Origin: Natronomonas aquatica
GTDB taxonomy: Archaea; Halobacteriota; Halobacteria; Halobacteriales; Haloarculaceae
Length of the DNA stretch: 33,764 bases
NCBI RefSeq assembly: GCF_024449025.1
Contig: NZ_JAHLKM010000026.1
Coordinates: 1-33,764, forward strand
Reading direction: 5' to 3'
Position numbers and translations under genes: made by a program. This document shows, piece by piece, positions 1-8,786 of the stretch. The notes under the pieces were generated by a model. It did not search any database. It was not told the origin of the DNA and saw nothing but the letters and a program-made list of their open reading frames with translations. The number at the start of each line of letters is the position of its first letter. Position 1 is the stretch's first letter.

Positions 1-1
1 C

Positions 2-766
2 GACGCCCTCCAGCGACTCGTCGGCCGCGTCGAGTTGGGGATGATACCACAGGTCGTCGACACCGTCGTCTACATCGAGGCCGGCGAGGTTCACACCGTC
101 TACGACGTGACGACCGAGGTCAAGGTGCCACACGGTCTCGTCGAGGAGGACCTCGCCCGCCCCGTCATCGTCATCGAGGACTTCGAGACCGGCGAGCCGG
201 CCTACGAGATCTACACGTTCAACCGACAGGTCGTCACTGTGCCGCTCGAAGGTGCGGCCGACGGGGGCGAAGAAACCGGGATCGAGCGCGTCGCCAAACA
301 GGAGATCGAACGCGAAATCCGCTCTGTCGCCCACGGTCACGTCGAGGTCGAACTCCAGGGCGCGAACACGGCGGTTGTGTGGGTCGAGGAGGACGACATC
401 TCCTACGTCATCGGGAAGGGCGGCGGCCGGATCAGCAAGATCGAGGACCGGCTCGGCATCGACATCGATGTCCGGACGTTCTCGGATCGTCCCGGCGGGA
501 CGGCCGGCGGCTCGTCGGGGGGTTCTGGCGGCTCCGTCCCGGCGGCCGGCGAACGCATCACCCCGGAGGTGACGAACCGCCACGTCGTCGTTCCTGTCGG
601 CGATCACCACGGCGACACCGTCGAGGTACGCGCCGACGGCGAGTATCTGTTCACCGCGACGGTTTCACGGGGCGGCGAGATCCAGGTCTCGCGGGGCTCG
701 GCTATCGCGGAGGAACTCGAAACCGCGATCGACCGCGGGCAAACGATCACAGTCGTCCCGCAGTGA
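2..766 (+). CDS. PIN/ATPase/KH-domain protein (COG1855 type), 3' part
   Basis: The frame is open from the window edge, so only the C-terminal ~254 residues are seen. The visible part holds the end of the P-loop ATPase domain and then a KH domain with the RNA-binding loop GKGG (IGKGGGRISKIEDRLGIDI, near codon 140 of the visible part). A Gly/Ser linker and a ~65-residue C-terminal domain follow. This matches the archaeal PilT-like proteins that combine an N-terminal PIN nuclease domain, an ATPase and a KH domain. The N-terminal PIN and Walker motifs lie outside the window, so that part is inferred. An internal TTG at 35 is not taken as the start because the frame and the homology continue upstream. 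A role in RNA metabolism is likely but its substrate is unknown. Confidence 0.8.
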   Translation, partial: DALQRLVGRVELGMIPQVVDTVVYIEAGEVHTVYDVTTEVKVPHGLVEEDLARPVIVIEDFETGEPAYEIYTFNRQVVTVPLEGAADGGEETGIERVAKQEIEREIRSVAHGHVEVELQGANTAVVWVEEDDISYVIGKGGGRISKIEDRLGIDIDVRTFSDRPGGTAGGSSGGSGGSVPAAGERITPEVTNRHVVVPVGDHHGDTVEVRADGEYLFTATVSRGGEIQVSRGSAIAEELETAIDRGQTITVVPQ

Positions 767-797
767 CCCCCGTCGTTTCGTCCGGCGTCGGCGGGAC

Positions 798-1784
798 ATG
801 CTAGCCGACGTACGCCGGCTGGCCCCCGGCGTTTTTCTCCTCTGTCTGTTCGCACTTTCGGCCCGCGGGCTGTCCAGGGTTGTCGGTATCAACGAGTTGC
901 TCCTCGCGATCGGACTCGGCGTCGCTCTGGCGAACGCCGTCGGCGTCGACGACCGCCTCCGTCCGGGGACCGCGACACACACCCTGTGGCTCGGCGCGGG
1001 CATCGTCCTGCTCGGAGCCTCGGTGACGGTCGATGCGATCCTCGAGGCCGGCGACGTCGTTCTGTTGTTGTTGCTCGGTACGGTGACGGTCGCCCTCCTG
1101 ACCGCCGAAGCGCTCGCCAGAAACGCCGCCCTCCCGGAGAAGCTCGGTTCGCTGCTCGCCGCCGGGGCGAGCATCTGCGGCGTCTCCGCGGTCGTCGCCG
1201 TCGGCGGCGCGGTACGGGCCAAGGAGGCTCAGATCGCCTACGCCGCGGGGGTCGTCCTCCTGGTCGACGCGATCACGATCGTCGCGTACCCGATCGTCGG
1301 GAGTCTCCTGGCGCTGCCCGCGGACGTCTTCGGCGTCTGGACCGGGGTCAGCATGCTCTCGACCGGCCCGGTGGTCGCGGTCGGCTTCGCCCACTCGGAA
1401 GTCGCCGGACAATGGGCGACGACGACGAAACTCGCCCGGAACACCCTGATCGGCGCCGTCGCGCTGGGCTATGCGGTCTACTACACCCGCCGCGACGGCG
1501 GCGATTCGGTCCCGCTGTCGGTGCTTTGGGCCGAGTTCCCGAAGTTCGTCGTCGGGTTCCTCGTCTTTATCGGGCTCGCGAGCGCCGGGCTCTTTTCGCC
1601 GGCACAGGAGGCCTCGATCGCCGAGGCCGTCGAGTGGCTCTTCCTTTTGGCCTTCGTCGGCCTCGGGACCGAAATCCGGATCGACGATCTCAGGAAGACC
1701 GGCGTACGGCCCGCCCTCGTCGTCTTCGTGACGATGCTACTCGTGAGCGCGCTGTCGCTCTCGGTCGCGCTCGCGGTGCTGTAG
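798..1784 (+). CDS. YeiH/UPF0324 family membrane protein (putative sulfate exporter family)
   Basis: A 328-residue, very hydrophobic protein with about ten predicted membrane spans. It carries the family's hallmark regions: GAGIVLLGASVTVDAIL around residues 55-75 and GASICGVSAVVAVGGAVRAK around residues 115-135. Length fits the family (about 330-350). YeiH proteins are annotated as putative sulfate exporters from bacterial sulfonate contexts, but the substrate is not established for haloarchaeal members, and no sulfur genes are nearby. The ATG at 798 is the first in frame and lies 31 nt after the preceding stop, so co-transcription with the upstream KH protein is possible. Confidence 0.8.
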   Translation: MLADVRRLAPGVFLLCLFALSARGLSRVVGINELLLAIGLGVALANAVGVDDRLRPGTATHTLWLGAGIVLLGASVTVDAILEAGDVVLLLLLGTVTVALLTAEALARNAALPEKLGSLLAAGASICGVSAVVAVGGAVRAKEAQIAYAAGVVLLVDAITIVAYPIVGSLLALPADVFGVWTGVSMLSTGPVVAVGFAHSEVAGQWATTTKLARNTLIGAVALGYAVYYTRRDGGDSVPLSVLWAEFPKFVVGFLVFIGLASAGLFSPAQEASIAEAVEWLFLLAFVGLGTEIRIDDLRKTGVRPALVVFVTMLLVSALSLSVALAVL

Positions 1785-1802
1785 CCCGAAGCACGGACCC
1801 GT

Positions 1803-2177
1803 TCAGAGGAACTCCCGGACCTCCGAGTACCACATGTCGTGGTGATCGACGGCGTCGATCCGGCGGGCGATCTTCGTCGCGATGACGTGCCAACAGAGCT
1901 GTGTCGGGTCCTCCGGATCGAGGTTATACCGGCTGTCCTCACAGTCACAGGTCCCGTCCTCGACGACGTACTCATCGGAGTGGCCGACGACGACGGTGAA
2001 ATCCCGGTACTGTTTGACCCGCTCCTCGCCGACGGCCTCGATCGCCCGTACGCCGCGGTCGCCGTGGGTGGCGATGATTCTGTCGGCGGCCCCGCTCGTG
2101 AGTTCGCCGGATTCATCGAGCAGCCGTTTCCACTCCTCGACCGCGGTCACGAAACCGTCTTTCGGAGCCGTCGGCAA
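1803..2177 (-). CDS. SWIM zinc-finger protein
   Basis: A 124-residue protein with a SWIM-type zinc ligand set. A CxC pair (TCDCEDSRYN, near residues 80-82) is followed by CxH (LCWHVIATKIA, near residues 95-97). SWIM fingers bind DNA or protein partners, and small single-SWIM proteins like this are widespread but uncharacterised in haloarchaea. The frame has no ATG in the N-terminal part. The best start is TTG at 2177, because an in-frame stop lies six codons upstream and the preserved sequence begins near MPTAPKDGFVTAVEEW. It is convergent with the YeiH gene (18-nt gap). Function unknown. Confidence 0.7.
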   Translation of the reverse strand: MPTAPKDGFVTAVEEWKRLLDESGELTSGAADRIIATHGDRGVRAIEAVGEERVKQYRDFTVVVGHSDEYVVEDGTCDCEDSRYNLDPEDPTQLCWHVIATKIARRIDAVDHHDMWYSEVREFL

Positions 2178-2289
2178 AACTGGTTCGGTCGGCTACCCGG
2201 AGATCCGACCGGCTGTCTCTCGTGGATCGGACGGGACGACCGGCCCTCTCCCCGCGATCGACGGTCGCCGTGTCGATGGAAAACGACGT

Positions 2290-3303
2290 TCACTCGGCGA
2301 ACTGCCGTTCGAGGAACGTCGTGACGAGGTAGGCGGCGAGCCGTGCCGTGGCGTCACCGTTCGCCAGGACGGGGGCGACTTCCACGAGATCGAACGCTTC
2401 GATCGCGTCGCTGGCGCCGAGCGTCTCGACGGCCGCGAGCGCCTGTTCGGCCGACAGTCCGCCCGGTTCCGGCGTTCCCGTGGCCGGCGCCACGGACGGG
2501 TCGATCGCGTCCACGTCGAACGTCACGTAGACCGCGTCGGTCTCCCGCTCGGCGGCGGCGATCGCCTCGGCGACGACCTCGCGGATCCCCCGCCGCTCGA
2601 CGTCCCGGATCGAAAAGACCGAGAGCCCGACTTCGTCGGCGAAATCGAAGAATCTGGGGGCTTCGTATCCCCGGATGCCGACCTGGGAGACGTACTCGAA
2701 GTCGGCGTACGCGGACTCCGCGATACGACGCGTCGACGATCCGTGGAAGTGTTCGCCGTACAGTTCGCTCTCGTCGGCCGTATCGGTATGGGCGTCGATC
2801 TGGACGAGCCCGACGCGGTCGTGGCCCGCCCCCTCGGCGAACCCGCGGAACGCGGGGAACGTACAGTAGTGATCGCCGCCGAGCAGGACGGGAAGGCGTC
2901 CCTGTTCGGCCACCGTGGCGACGTGGGCCTCGATCGACTTGGCCGTCAGTTCGCGGTCCATCGGGAAGACGGGGACATCGCCGCAGTCGACGAGATCGAG
3001 GGCGTCGAAGTCGACTTCGGCGCGAGTTCTGACGTTCGTCAATCCTCCCTTGTACCCTGCGAGGTACGCGACCCAGGCGCTCTGTCGTCTGATCTCGCGG
3101 GGTCCGTACCGGGCCCCCGGTCCGTTGCTCACCGCGCCGTCGTACGGCGCTCCGAGCACGGCGGCGTCTCCTCCCCCGATGTCGGCAACGTCGTCTACCG
3201 GCTTCCTGAGGAACGTCTCTATCCCGGTGTAGGGAAGTTCGATTCGGCCTTCGGGGTGGGCCTCTCTGAACCGCTCGGCGGGCGTCGGTTCGGGGTCGTT
3301 CAC
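2290..3303 (-). CDS. speB: Agmatinase/arginase-family ureohydrolase
   Basis: A 337-residue ureohydrolase. All binuclear metal-site motifs are visible: GGDHY (about residue 142), DAHTD (about 168), HGS shortly after, and DVDAIDPS (about 258). The family hydrolyses guanidino compounds (agmatine, arginine, formiminoglutamate, guanidine) to an amine and urea. Agmatinase is the default call. The start is a GTG at 3303 that overlaps the stop of a 49-codon ORF by four bases (GTGA), suggesting translational coupling. From general knowledge, the haloarchaeal agmatinase gene is often next to the aIF5A gene. No aIF5A is seen here, so this could be a paralogue with another guanidino substrate. Confidence 0.78.
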   Translation of the reverse strand: MNDPEPTPAERFREAHPEGRIELPYTGIETFLRKPVDDVADIGGGDAAVLGAPYDGAVSNGPGARYGPREIRRQSAWVAYLAGYKGGLTNVRTRAEVDFDALDLVDCGDVPVFPMDRELTAKSIEAHVATVAEQGRLPVLLGGDHYCTFPAFRGFAEGAGHDRVGLVQIDAHTDTADESELYGEHFHGSSTRRIAESAYADFEYVSQVGIRGYEAPRFFDFADEVGLSVFSIRDVERRGIREVVAEAIAAAERETDAVYVTFDVDAIDPSVAPATGTPEPGGLSAEQALAAVETLGASDAIEAFDLVEVAPVLANGDATARLAAYLVTTFLERQFAE

Positions 3304-3449
3304 GTTCCGATCCCGTCCCGGGCGTTTCGAGGCTCTCCGATCGCGCTCCAGTTCCCACGATCCGGACCCGACGGTGCGGGGGTCCCGTCCGGAGCGTGGT
3401 CACCCTCGGCGTCGATCCCAATCGGGACGGGTTCAGTGTGTCGAGACAT
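3300..3449 (-). CDS. Possible 49-aa leader protein coupled to the ureohydrolase gene
   Basis: An ATG at 3449 opens a 49-codon frame beginning MSRHTEPVPIGIDAEGD and ending ...RDGIGT. Its TGA overlaps the GTG start of the ureohydrolase in the arrangement GTGA. The peptide is acidic, Gly/Pro-rich and has no recognised domain. The only evidence for a real gene is the stop/start overlap, halophile-like composition and the lack of any other content in the 302-nt gap to trm1. It could be a small protein, a leader peptide, or chance. Confidence 0.35.
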   Translation of the reverse strand: MSRHTEPVPIGIDAEGDHAPDGTPAPSGPDRGNWSAIGEPRNARDGIGT

Positions 3450-3605
3450 GGCTAGGTGCGGCCGCGTACCGCAGCGAACGACTCGACCGGCGGATCAAAA
3501 AAGGTTGAGATGGTCCCCTTTCTGAACGGAACTGTCCGGGACGGCGAACCGACCGCCGCCCGCGACAAGCGTGTGGCTTTTCGCCGCCGCCCCTGAACGG
3601 GCAGT

Positions 3606-4706
3606 ATGGAGGTCCGCGAGGGAGCCGTCACGATCGAGGTGCCCGAGAAGCGACACGGCGCGAGCGAGGGCTCGGGCGAGGGGGTCTTTTACAATCCGGT
3701 CCAGGAGCTGAACCGCGATATCACCGTCGGCGTCCTCCGGGCCGTCGACTCGGAGTGTGGGTCCTACCTCGATGCGATGACGGCAAGCGGGATCAGGGCA
3801 GTCAGGGCCGCCGAGGCGGGGTATTCCGTGACCGGCTGTGACGTCGACAGCGAAGCCGTCGAACTCGCGCGGGCGAACCTCGAGCGGAACGGCCTCGACG
3901 GGGCGATCCACCGCCGGAACGTCAACGCCCACATGCACGAATCGCACCACGACGTGGTGGATCTGGACCCCTTCGGGACGCCCATCCCCTTCGTCGACGC
4001 GGCGTTTCGGAGCGCCCGGAACTACGTCTGTGTGACGGCGACCGACACCGCGCCGCTGTGTGGTGCCCACTTCGAGAGCGGCGTCCGGAGTTACGGCGCC
4101 GTCCCCCGAAACACCGAGTTTCACCCCGAGATGGGGCTTCGGGTCTTGCTCTCGGCGCTCGTCCGGACCGCCGCACGCTACGATATCGCCGCCACGCCCG
4201 TCTTGAGCCACGTCTCCAGCCACTACGTCCGGACCTACCTCCGGCTCGACGGCGGCGCGCAGGCGGCCGACCGCCGGATCGAAAAGCTCGGATACATCGA
4301 TCACTGCCAGCAGTGTCTGTGGCGGGACCACGAGCGAACGCTCGTGGCCGACCCGACCGCCGAGTGTCCCGAGTGCGGTCAATCGACGTGGACGGCCGGC
4401 CCCGTCTGGCTCGGCCCGCCCCACGACCCGGCGTTCGTCGGGGAGGCCGCCGCGGCGATCCCCGAGGACGCGGCAACTGCCGAGGAGGCCCGCGACCTGC
4501 TCGACTCGATCGCGGCTGAACTCGACACCCCGACCCACTACGATCAGCACCGCCTCTACAGCCGGTGGGGCGAGCCGAACGTCGCGATGGACGAGTTTCT
4601 GGTAACGCTCCGTGACGCCGGCTACCCGGCGTCACGAACCCACTACGGCGGAACGACGTTCAAAACCGACGCCGGCGTCGACGAGATCTACGACGCGCTC
4701 CACTGA
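3606..4706 (+). CDS. trm1: tRNA (guanine(26)-N(2))-dimethyltransferase Trm1
   Basis: A 366-residue class I SAM-dependent methyltransferase that dimethylates G26 of tRNA. An N-terminal motif containing [11 protein letters not shown] (about residues 30-40) is followed by the SAM-binding region with [15 protein letters not shown] (about 58-72). The Trm1 catalytic signature [12 protein letters not shown] comes near 118-130. A C-terminal zinc-binding set is formed by CQQC and CPEC (about residues 236-260). The length is typical of archaeal Trm1. It is transcribed divergently from the ureohydrolase unit. The ATG at 3606 is chosen because the conserved N-terminus starts right there. A T-rich box (cttttcg, about 3573) lies 30 nt upstream, consistent with a leaderless transcript. 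Confidence 0.95.
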   Translation: MEVREGAVTIEVPEKRHGASEGSGEGVFYNPVQELNRDITVGVLRAVDSECGSYLDAMTASGIRAVRAAEAGYSVTGCDVDSEAVELARANLERNGLDGAIHRRNVNAHMHESHHDVVDLDPFGTPIPFVDAAFRSARNYVCVTATDTAPLCGAHFESGVRSYGAVPRNTEFHPEMGLRVLLSALVRTAARYDIAATPVLSHVSSHYVRTYLRLDGGAQAADRRIEKLGYIDHCQQCLWRDHERTLVADPTAECPECGQSTWTAGPVWLGPPHDPAFVGEAAAAIPEDAATAEEARDLLDSIAAELDTPTHYDQHRLYSRWGEPNVAMDEFLVTLRDAGYPASRTHYGGTTFKTDAGVDEIYDALH

Positions 4707-4777
4707 CGTGTCGTCCGTCCGACGACTGCCCGCGTCCCGCCGATTATATGTACGGTTCCCCCATATTCCGGGTCGTG

Positions 4778-6028
4778 ATGGGGTACATCGACCGCACGGT
4801 GACGGTCGCCCGTGGCGTCGCCGACGGCGCGCGATCCGACCGTATCACGTTCATCGCCGCCGGGCTGGCGTACTACGCGCTCATCTCACTCGTACCCCTG
4901 CTGTTGCTCGTGCTCGTCGTCACCTCCATCGTCGGCGGGGAAGCGCTCGTAGAGGTGATCGTCGCCGAGACGTCCCGGACGCTCGGCGAGGGGATCGGCG
5001 GCACCCTCGCTCAGGCGCTCATCGGCGCCTCGGGCCGGGGCGGTGCGACGGTCTTCGGCCTCGCGGTCCTGCTTTGGTCCGGGCTGAAGCTCTTTCGCGG
5101 ACTGGACATCGCCTTCTCCGAGGTTTACGGCGATCCCGGCCCGGCCTCGATCCTCGATCAGCTCAGGAACGCGACGGTCACGCTCGGGGCCGTCGGCGTC
5201 GGCGTCGCGGTGACCGTCGCCGTCGGGACCGCCCTCGCCGGGCTGGGGATCGCCGCCGCGATCGAGGGCTACGACGCCGTCGGCCTCCTCGGGACGGCGG
5301 TCCTCGTGACCACCCTCTCGGTCGCCTTCCTCCCCCTGTATTACGTCCTGCCCGGCACGGACGTTCCGGTCAGGGAGGCGCTTCCTGGGGCGGTTTTCGC
5401 GGCCGTCGGCTGGACGGCGCTCCAGACCGGGTTCCGCCTCTATGCGTCGATCGCAGGCAGCTACGAGGCCTACGGGCTGCTCGGCGGTGTCCTGTTGCTC
5501 GTGACCTTCCTGTATTTCGGCGGGCTCGTGTTGCTCGTCGGAGCCGTGTTGAACGCCGTCCTCGCGGGACGAACCGACGGGACTACCATCGGGGGCGACG
5601 AACCGACACCCGAACCGACCGCCACTCTCGAACGAACCATGACACGTGACCGACCAGACGACGACGCATCGGCCGACGAACTCCGCGAGGAGATCGAACA
5701 GCTCTACGACGAACTCGATCGCTTCGAAGAGCGGATCGACGAACGGACGGTTCACCGCGAGGAGATAGAGAAGGACCTCAAGCGGTACGTGCGGGCCCGG
5801 CTCCGCCGTGGGAAGGCCACCGGGTGGGGGCCGTATCTGGTGTTGCTCTACGGGACGGCGATGACCCTCGGGGCCTTCTACTTCCTCCCCGGCGGCTGGG
5901 CCGTGCTGGCAATGCTCGTGGTCTGGCTGTCGACGCTGGGGCTCTATGCGCTCATGCTGGTGGTCGGGACGACGGTCACGATCGCCGGCCTTCCGGGCCG
6001 GCTGAAGGACCGACTCGAAAGCCGATGA
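4778..6028 (+). CDS. BrkB/YihY (UPF0761) family membrane protein with C-terminal coiled-coil extension
   Basis: An integral membrane protein of about 416 residues. The first ~270 residues form the six-span YihY/BrkB core (GLAYYALISLVPLLLLVLVV near the start, then GLLGGVLLLVTFLYFGGLVLL). A charged linker follows, then a predicted coiled coil (ELREEIEQLYDELDRFEERI, about residues 305-325) and two more membrane spans. Proteins of this family were once misnamed RNase BN, and the true function is unknown. An ATG at 4748 gives ten extra residues, but it overlaps a TATA-like ttatat at 4744. ATG 4778 (or GTG 4775) is therefore preferred, which puts the box about 30 nt upstream. Its stop overlaps the next start (ATGA), so it is coupled to the PAP2 gene. 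Confidence 0.8.
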   Translation: MGYIDRTVTVARGVADGARSDRITFIAAGLAYYALISLVPLLLLVLVVTSIVGGEALVEVIVAETSRTLGEGIGGTLAQALIGASGRGGATVFGLAVLLWSGLKLFRGLDIAFSEVYGDPGPASILDQLRNATVTLGAVGVGVAVTVAVGTALAGLGIAAAIEGYDAVGLLGTAVLVTTLSVAFLPLYYVLPGTDVPVREALPGAVFAAVGWTALQTGFRLYASIAGSYEAYGLLGGVLLLVTFLYFGGLVLLVGAVLNAVLAGRTDGTTIGGDEPTPEPTATLERTMTRDRPDDDASADELREEIEQLYDELDRFEERIDERTVHREEIEKDLKRYVRARLRRGKATGWGPYLVLLYGTAMTLGAFYFLPGGWAVLAMLVVWLSTLGLYALMLVVGTTVTIAGLPGRLKDRLESR

Positions 6029-6933
6029 GCCGCGGACTCGGCGAGATAACGGCCGTCGCGGGGCTCCCGGACGGCGTCGCGTTCCTCGCGGCGCTCGTGA
6101 CCGGACTCGGCGACGTCTGGTTCGTGTTCGTGTTGCTCGGTGTCCTCTACTGGGTCGGCTCGGCGCTTCCGGGTCCGGTCTCGCTTCCCCGTCGACGGGC
6201 CGCCTTCGCGATCGCGCTCGCTTTGGGCGGGCTCGCGGCCACGACGGCGCTCAAAGAGCTGTTCCGGTTGCCGCGGCCGCCCGGTGCCGCCGATCCGTCG
6301 GGTGCGTCGCTCGTCCCCGAAACGTTGCTCCCGCTGTATGCCGAGATCGGAGCGGCCGACGGCTTCGGTTTTCCGAGCGGGCACGCCGTCGCCGCGGTCG
6401 TCGTCTACGGCGGACTCGCACTGCTGGTCGGCACCCGCCGTGGGTACGTGGCCGGCGCGGCCCTCTGTGTGTTGATCCCGCTGTCCCGGGTCGTCCTCGG
6501 CGTCCACTATCTGGTCGATATCGTCGCCGGCGTCGCCGTCGGTGCGGCGTTTCTCGCGGTCGTCTATCGCGTCTGTGGCCGCGGCAAGAACCCGGGCCGG
6601 GCGATGTTTTTCGCCCTGCTTGCGGCGCTCGTCGGCGCGGCCGTCAGCTACAGCGCCGACACGATGCTCGCGCTCGGCGGTGCCCTCGGCGGTCGAATCA
6701 GCTGGGGGATCATCGGGGATGCGGTCACCCACGAGACGACGACGCGGGCCGGCGGCGCCGCTTCGGTGGCTGTCGGGGCCGCCTTCGGCGCCCTGTTCGT
6801 TTCCGTTTACGCCCTCGATCTCGCCCCCTACATCGGCTTTCTCGGGATGCTCGTCGTTCTACCCGGTGTTTTCGCCGCCCCGCTCGCCGGTGAAGCGATC
6901 GCCCGGCGGCTGTCGGCGCTCGGTTCGGTCTAG
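6025..6933 (+). CDS. PAP2-family membrane phosphatase
   Basis: A 302-residue membrane protein with the three acid-phosphatase motifs of the PAP2 superfamily: KELFRLPRP (about residue 75), PSGH (about 117) and SRVVLGVHYLVD (about 153). About eight to nine membrane spans are predicted. The family removes phosphate from lipid phosphates such as phosphatidic acid or polyprenyl diphosphates; the substrate here is unknown. The start at 6025 overlaps the preceding stop as ATGA, so the two genes form an operon and may act together in membrane lipid handling, which is an inference. A C-terminal stretch of four hydrophobic segments extends beyond the minimal PAP2 core. Confidence 0.88.
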   Translation: MSRGLGEITAVAGLPDGVAFLAALVTGLGDVWFVFVLLGVLYWVGSALPGPVSLPRRRAAFAIALALGGLAATTALKELFRLPRPPGAADPSGASLVPETLLPLYAEIGAADGFGFPSGHAVAAVVVYGGLALLVGTRRGYVAGAALCVLIPLSRVVLGVHYLVDIVAGVAVGAAFLAVVYRVCGRGKNPGRAMFFALLAALVGAAVSYSADTMLALGGALGGRISWGIIGDAVTHETTTRAGGAASVAVGAAFGALFVSVYALDLAPYIGFLGMLVVLPGVFAAPLAGEAIARRLSALGSV

Positions 6934-7002
6934 ACGGCGGCCGACTCCCGGGCGAACTGCCGGTTAGGAAGATACTTCCCGCTCGCGCGATGTATTTCAG
7001 GC

Positions 7003-7176
7003 ATGAGTGAGTTTACGGTCCGGGGACGCTTCCCCGCCCGCTACGGCGAGCAGGCGTTCGAGAAGACGATCGAGGCCGAAAACGAGGACGTGGCGATCGA
7101 ACACGTGTACGCGAACTTCGGCTCCCAGCACGGGCTCAAGCGGACCCAGATCGACATCGACGGGGTGGACGCATGA
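7003..7176 (+). CDS. rpl18a: 50S ribosomal protein L18Ae (LX, eL20 family)
   Basis: A short 57-residue protein starting MSEFTVRGRFPARYGEQAFE and ending IDIDGVDA, which is the archaeal LX/L18Ae family with its usual length near 55-75. The order rpl18a-pfdA-ftsY is a conserved archaeal cluster linking ribosome, chaperone and SRP receptor, which supports the call. An AT-rich box (agatactt, about 6970-6977) lies 26-33 nt before the ATG and is the probable promoter. The stop overlaps the ATG of pfdA (ATGA). Confidence 0.9.
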   Translation: MSEFTVRGRFPARYGEQAFEKTIEAENEDVAIEHVYANFGSQHGLKRTQIDIDGVDA

Positions 7177-7622
7177 GCCTCGGCGGCGGTGGCGGCGGCG
7201 GCGCGATGCAGCAGATCCAAGAACAGATGCAGGCCCTAGAGCAGGAAAAACAGGCCATCCAGGCGGAGATCCAGAACCTCCGGGAGGAACAAAGCGAGAT
7301 CGACGAAGCCATCGAAGCCATCGGGACGCTCGATACGGGCTCGACGGTACAGGTGCCGATCGGCGGCGACGCCTATGTCCGCGCGGAGATACAGGACATA
7401 GAGGAGGTCGTCGTGACGCTGGGCGGCGGGTACGCCGCCGAACGCGACAGCGACGGGGCGATCGACTCGCTCGAACACAAAAAGGACGCCCTCGACGATC
7501 GGATCGAGGAACTCGAAGAGGAGATCGAGGCGGTCGAAGCCGAAACCGAGGACCTCGAGGCCAGAGCCCAGCAGGCCCAACAGCAGCAGATGCAACAGAT
7601 GCAGCAGATGCAAGACGAGTAG
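7173..7622 (+). CDS. pfdA: Prefoldin subunit alpha
   Basis: A 149-residue prefoldin alpha subunit, part of the hexameric jellyfish-shaped chaperone that holds unfolded proteins for the thermosome. Residues ~10-50 and ~95-140 form the two coiled-coil tentacles (Gln/Glu/Lys heptads). Between them is the beta-hairpin segment with TGSTVQVPIGGDAYVRAEI and GGGYAAERD. The C-terminus is a run of Gln and Met (QQQQMQQMQQMQDE), and the N-terminus has an unusual Gly-rich run (SLGGGGGGGAMQQ). It overlaps rpl18a by four bases, and ftsY follows after 8 nt, so the three genes are almost certainly co-transcribed. Confidence 0.93.
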   Translation: MSLGGGGGGGAMQQIQEQMQALEQEKQAIQAEIQNLREEQSEIDEAIEAIGTLDTGSTVQVPIGGDAYVRAEIQDIEEVVVTLGGGYAAERDSDGAIDSLEHKKDALDDRIEELEEEIEAVEAETEDLEARAQQAQQQQMQQMQQMQDE

Positions 7623-7630
7623 AGCCGGAG

Positions 7631-8707
7631 ATGTTCGACGGACTGAAGGACAAACTCGGCCGCTTCAAAAGCGACGTCGAGGCCGAGGCCGAAACGGAAG
7701 CGGAGACGGACGCCGATGGGGCCGCCGACGCCGTCGAAGACGCGGGTTCGACGGACGCCGACGACGCGGGCGGAGCCGAGACAGAGACAGCGGCCGAAGA
7801 CGAGGAGGGTCCGGGGCTGGCGAAGAAGGCCGCGCTGGCGGCGACCGGCCGAACGGTCATCACCGAGGAGGAACTCGAGGCGCCCCTCGAACAGCTCGAA
7901 CTCGAGTTGCTCTCCGGCGACGTCGAGATGGGCGTCGCCCGCGAGATCACCGACCGTATCCGCGAGCGGCTGGTCGGTGACACCCGAAAACAGGTCGAGT
8001 CGGGCGAGCAGGTCGTCGAGCGCGCCATCGCCGACGCCCTTCGGGAGGTAATAAGCGTCGGGCAGTTCGACTTCGAGGCCCGGATCGCCGAGGCCGAAAA
8101 GCCCGTCGTGATCGTTTTCACCGGCGTCAACGGCGTCGGCAAGACGACCACGATCGCCAAGCTCTCGCGGTGGCTCGAGGAGCGCGGCTACTCGTCGGTG
8201 CTGGCCAACGGGGACACCTACCGGGCGGGCGCGAACGAACAGATCGAGGAACACGCCGACGCACTCGGTACGAAGATCATCACCCACGAGCAGGGCGGCG
8301 ATCCGGCGGCGGTCATCTACGACGCTGTCGAGTACGCCGAGGCAAACGGCGTCGACGTCGTGTTGGGCGATACCGCCGGCCGGCTGCACACCTCCAACGA
8401 CCTGATGGCCCAACTCGAGAAGATCGACCGCGTCGTCGATCCCGACATGACGCTTTTCGTCGACGAGGCCGTCGCCGGCCAGGACGCGACGAACCGCGCC
8501 GAGGAGTTCAACGAGGCCGCCGAGATCGACGGCGCCGTGTTGACGAAGGCCGACGCCGATTCGCAGGGCGGGGCGGCGATCTCGATCGCCCACGTCACCG
8601 GCAAACCGATACTGTTTCTCGGCACCGGGCAGGGCTACGAGGACCTCGAACGGTTCGATCCCGACGAGATCGTCGGCCGGCTCCTCCGCGACGAAGACGC
8701 GGCGTGA
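7631..8707 (+). CDS. ftsY: Signal recognition particle receptor FtsY
   Basis: A 358-residue SRP-receptor GTPase that docks SRP-ribosome complexes at the membrane. An acidic A domain rich in Glu, Asp and Ala (about residues 15-65) is followed by the N domain (about 70-150). The G domain carries GVNGVGKTTTIAKL (G1, about 163), DTYRAGA, DTAGRL (G3, about 247) and TKAD (G4, about 303), with a closing GLGTGQ-like motif seen as FLGTGQGYEDL. The start is ATG 7631, where MFDGLKDKLGRFKSD matches the usual FtsY N-terminus. The open frame upstream is chance. It is the third gene of the rpl18a-pfdA-ftsY operon. Confidence 0.96.
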   Translation: MFDGLKDKLGRFKSDVEAEAETEAETDADGAADAVEDAGSTDADDAGGAETETAAEDEEGPGLAKKAALAATGRTVITEEELEAPLEQLELELLSGDVEMGVAREITDRIRERLVGDTRKQVESGEQVVERAIADALREVISVGQFDFEARIAEAEKPVVIVFTGVNGVGKTTTIAKLSRWLEERGYSSVLANGDTYRAGANEQIEEHADALGTKIITHEQGGDPAAVIYDAVEYAEANGVDVVLGDTAGRLHTSNDLMAQLEKIDRVVDPDMTLFVDEAVAGQDATNRAEEFNEAAEIDGAVLTKADADSQGGAAISIAHVTGKPILFLGTGQGYEDLERFDPDEIVGRLLRDEDAA

Positions 8708-8786
8708 ACGCGCGATCGCCGCCGCGTCCCCTTCGTTTCGGTGACATGGCGCGATTAGGACAGTCCGATCGCCGCGCTCCTGCCAC

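Noticed and set aside
3495-4550. Long minus-strand open frame (351 codons) opposite trm1
   Set aside because: It mirrors trm1 in a GC-rich genome, has no family motif, and trm1 is unmistakable on the other strand.
7007-7630. Extended ftsY start covering rpl18a and pfdA
   Set aside because: ATG 7631 gives the usual FtsY N-terminus and the upstream region is filled by two recognised genes.
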